Origin: Pseudomonas sp. v388
GTDB taxonomy: Bacteria > Pseudomonadota > Gammaproteobacteria > Pseudomonadales > Pseudomonadaceae
NCBI RefSeq assembly: GCF_003935425.1
Contig: NZ_RHQN01000006.1
Location: forward strand, 186,001 to 250,000
Direction of reading: 5' to 3'
Length of the DNA: 64,000 bases
The notes under the pieces were generated by a model. That model saw nothing but the letters and a program-made list of their open reading frames with translations. It searched no databases and had not been told where the DNA came from. Position 1 is the stretch's first letter, and every line of letters starts with the position of its first letter. A program made the position numbers and the translations under genes. This document shows positions 62,589 through 64,000 of the stretch, piece by piece.

Positions 62589-63126
62589 AAAAAAATATAC
62601 AGGTCTCTCGCTAACACTCGGATACCTACTTTTCTTGCCTTACGACAATTATTACGTCACCGACTGGGGCAACGGCATAGTCATCAAAGGCGACAGATAT
62701 GTGAGATCTGGCGAGTGGGCATATAATTGCATCCGCTGGCATTTGGTAAGCAAAACTCCTAAGTCTTTTCCAGATGATGACTTCAGAGAAAACAAAAATA
62801 TCGAAATCGACACCTACACCTCACCCCCTCAAAAGCAGCAAGCTGCCATAGAGTTCATAAATGAAACATTAAAGACAAAAAATTGGCACCAACGCTTGCA
62901 ATATATACACACCTACATCAATGAAGACAGCCAAATAGACGCTCATTACTTCAGACTCTCCGCTACATACAAGGGAGAGCAATGGATACTCAGAGTGAGA
63001 TACAGTGACAGCCTCTACATCAAAAAACTTTATTTTATTAGCGCTGCCCCCTACGATGCGAGATATCACAAACCCTATGAAGAGCTGCTGCAGGAAGCCA
63101 AGCTTAGCTGCCCCAAGCCGCAGTGA
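62581..63126 (+). CDS. Candidate immunity protein of the PAAR effector
   Basis: 181 residues from the ATG at 62581, inside the effector's last codons, so the two are translationally coupled. A hydrophobic stretch (about residues 6-18, GLSLTLGYLLFLP) near a Lys-rich start looks like a signal peptide or anchor, so the protein would face the periplasm. The mature part is soluble, rich in Tyr, Lys and Asn; I recognise no family. It is AT-rich compared with the housekeeping genes. Immunity to the PAAR protein is inferred from position and overlap. Confidence 0.6.
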   Translation: MLKKKYTGLSLTLGYLLFLPYDNYYVTDWGNGIVIKGDRYVRSGEWAYNCIRWHLVSKTPKSFPDDDFRENKNIEIDTYTSPPQKQQAAIEFINETLKTKNWHQRLQYIHTYINEDSQIDAHYFRLSATYKGEQWILRVRYSDSLYIKKLYFISAAPYDARYHKPYEELLQEAKLSCPKPQ

Positions 63127-63249
63127 GCATACGTACTTTTCCTCCTGCCCCAGAATCGCTTTGGCGATTTCTTGGAAGCTCATCGACATCGACAAATGAC
63201 ATTAAAAATATTAGACCTTCCGACCCAAACCATATGAAAAACCTAGGGC

Positions 63250-63537
63250 ATGAAAAAATATTTCGCGGCACTCCTGCTGGGCACGCTCACATGGCTATTT
63301 ACTGGCTATTACAATTCCATTGAAGATGCGGAACTTCACAGCCACTTCTTTATTAAAAAAAGCCCCACACTACAAATAAAGTTTTACAACATACACGCTA
63401 ACAACACTGACCCGAGACCGCTTCACGAACTCACTACCCAGCAACGGCAAAAGGTTATTAGCTATTGGAAATATCGTTTGGGAATTGACTCCAAGCTGGA
63501 AACAGAAGATGAGTTGGCGGCCTGTACAGCTTGGTAA
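63250..63537 (+). CDS. Small putative immunity protein, paralogue 1
   Basis: 95 residues. A signal-peptide-like start (MKKYFAALLLGTLTWLFTGYY) is followed by FFIKKSPTLQIKFYN and the end KYRLGIDSKLETEDELAAC. The same blocks recur in the gene at 63673, so the two are tandem paralogues at about 40 % identity by eye. AT-rich. AGGG stands just before the ATG. No family recognised; likely periplasmic. Position after an effector suggests immunity. Confidence 0.6.
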   Translation: MKKYFAALLLGTLTWLFTGYYNSIEDAELHSHFFIKKSPTLQIKFYNIHANNTDPRPLHELTTQQRQKVISYWKYRLGIDSKLETEDELAACTAW

Positions 63538-63672
63538 CACACAACAGTCGGAACCAAACCACTCAACAAGCAGCGGGTTCTGTGCGCATGAGTACTCCCA
63601 AATCGCTAGCAAAATCTTCGTAACCGGAGAAGGCGTAGATCGTTCAAGCCAACTGACTATATTATCTACAGA

Positions 63673-63960
63673 ATGAAAATAATTTTTATAGCAATGCCAT
63701 TAATAGCCACCGCACACCTGTACATTGGGTATTACACGCCGCAAAGCATCCACGACGAATCAACAGTGTTTTTTATAAAGAAATATCCGACACTTCAAAT
63801 GAAATTCAAGAACCTATATACAAGAGACGGCGACACCAACAATTTCGCCAACTTGAACTCCGTGGAAGCCAACATCGTAATTAACTATTGCAAATACAGA
63901 CTGGGGATAGACACTCGACTGGAGAACGAAGAACAACTGGAAGAATGCAAACGCCGCTAG
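63673..63960 (+). CDS. Small putative immunity protein, paralogue 2
   Basis: 95 residues, same length as the gene at 63250. Blocks shared: GYY near residue 20, FFIKKYPTLQMKFKN, a KYRLGID core and a Glu-rich end with Leu-Glu-x-Glu and a final Cys. The N-terminus (MKIIFIAMPLIATAHLYIGYY) is hydrophobic, like a signal peptide. No clear ribosome site. It ends 40 bp before the window edge. Further copies may follow outside the window. Confidence 0.6.
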   Translation: MKIIFIAMPLIATAHLYIGYYTPQSIHDESTVFFIKKYPTLQMKFKNLYTRDGDTNNFANLNSVEANIVINYCKYRLGIDTRLENEEQLEECKRR

Positions 63961-64000
63961 CATGATACTCGACCTACTGAGCCCTGGATGCGCGCAGGAT

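Noticed and set aside
63123-63323. 66-codon frame starting with MSIRTFPPAPESLWRF
   Set aside because: It overlaps the better-supported gene at 63250 and has no family resemblance. It could at best be a toxin remnant, treated as a finding on the spacer.

Overview
The window is chromosomal DNA of a Pseudomonas species. Gene content and order follow the conserved type IV pilus region of the genus: pilA-tRNA-Thr, pilBCD-coaE-yacG, ndh, tRNA cluster, clpB-pgeF-rluD, bamD, pilSR, minor pilins, ispH-fkpB-lspA-ileS-ribF-murJ, rpsT, proB-obg-rpmA-rplU, ispB, then morA-glyA. Codon use is GC-rich. Details such as the Ter-type accessory genes and the REP-like repeats suggest a fluorescent plant- or soil-associated species, possibly of the P. 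syringae group; that placement is inference.

Layout. 1-3.8 kb: leftward accessory module of HAD hydrolase (cut by the window edge), phosphoribosyltransferase, a TerD domain fused to a trypsin-like protease, and an ATP-grasp enzyme. This resembles the nucleotide-related biosynthetic branch of tellurite/stress (Ter) systems. 3.9-9.98 kb: DUF1523 protein, tRNA-Thr, pilA behind a sigma-54 promoter, then pilB-pilC-pilD-coaE-yacG with overlapping ends. 10-14.1 kb: CbiM-like membrane protein and thioredoxin-like partner, DUF1780, MOSC and DUF3094 proteins, type II NADH dehydrogenase. 14.3-14.8 kb: four leftward tRNAs (Asn, Pro, Lys, Pro) behind a near-consensus sigma-70 promoter. 15-19.5 kb: rluD-pgeF-clpB, with a sigma-32-like promoter at clpB. 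19.6-24 kb: bamD, a small membrane protein, pilS, pilR. 24-31.6 kb: thiO, then the minor pilin operon fimU-pilV-pilW-pilX-pilY1-pilE read leftward, with a fimT-like gene pointing the other way. 31.6-44.6 kb: housekeeping genes for isoprenoids, lipoproteins, tRNA charging, flavins, peptidoglycan, ribosomal proteins and proline. 44.7-53.6 kb: small conserved proteins, an FKBP isomerase, a Lon-family protease, DUF3015 and DUF4105 proteins, a lipoprotein, a GreA/B-like factor. 53.6-61.1 kb: ettA with a long palindrome upstream, morA, glyA. 61.3 kb to the end: a PAAR-domain protein with a C-terminal Cys/His putative toxin, followed by three small AT-rich genes that look like immunity genes, two of them tandem paralogues.

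How the genes fit together. Most of the pilus assembly machine lies within 32 kb: major pilin, extension ATPase, platform protein, prepilin peptidase, minor pilins with the PilY1 tip protein, and the PilS/PilR pair that would act with sigma-54 on pilA. PilD matures the PilA, FimU, PilV, PilW, PilX, PilE and FimT precursors seen here. The two accessory ends (Ter-like module and PAAR effector island) are the least ordinary parts; the PAAR island is the best candidate for an undescribed system.
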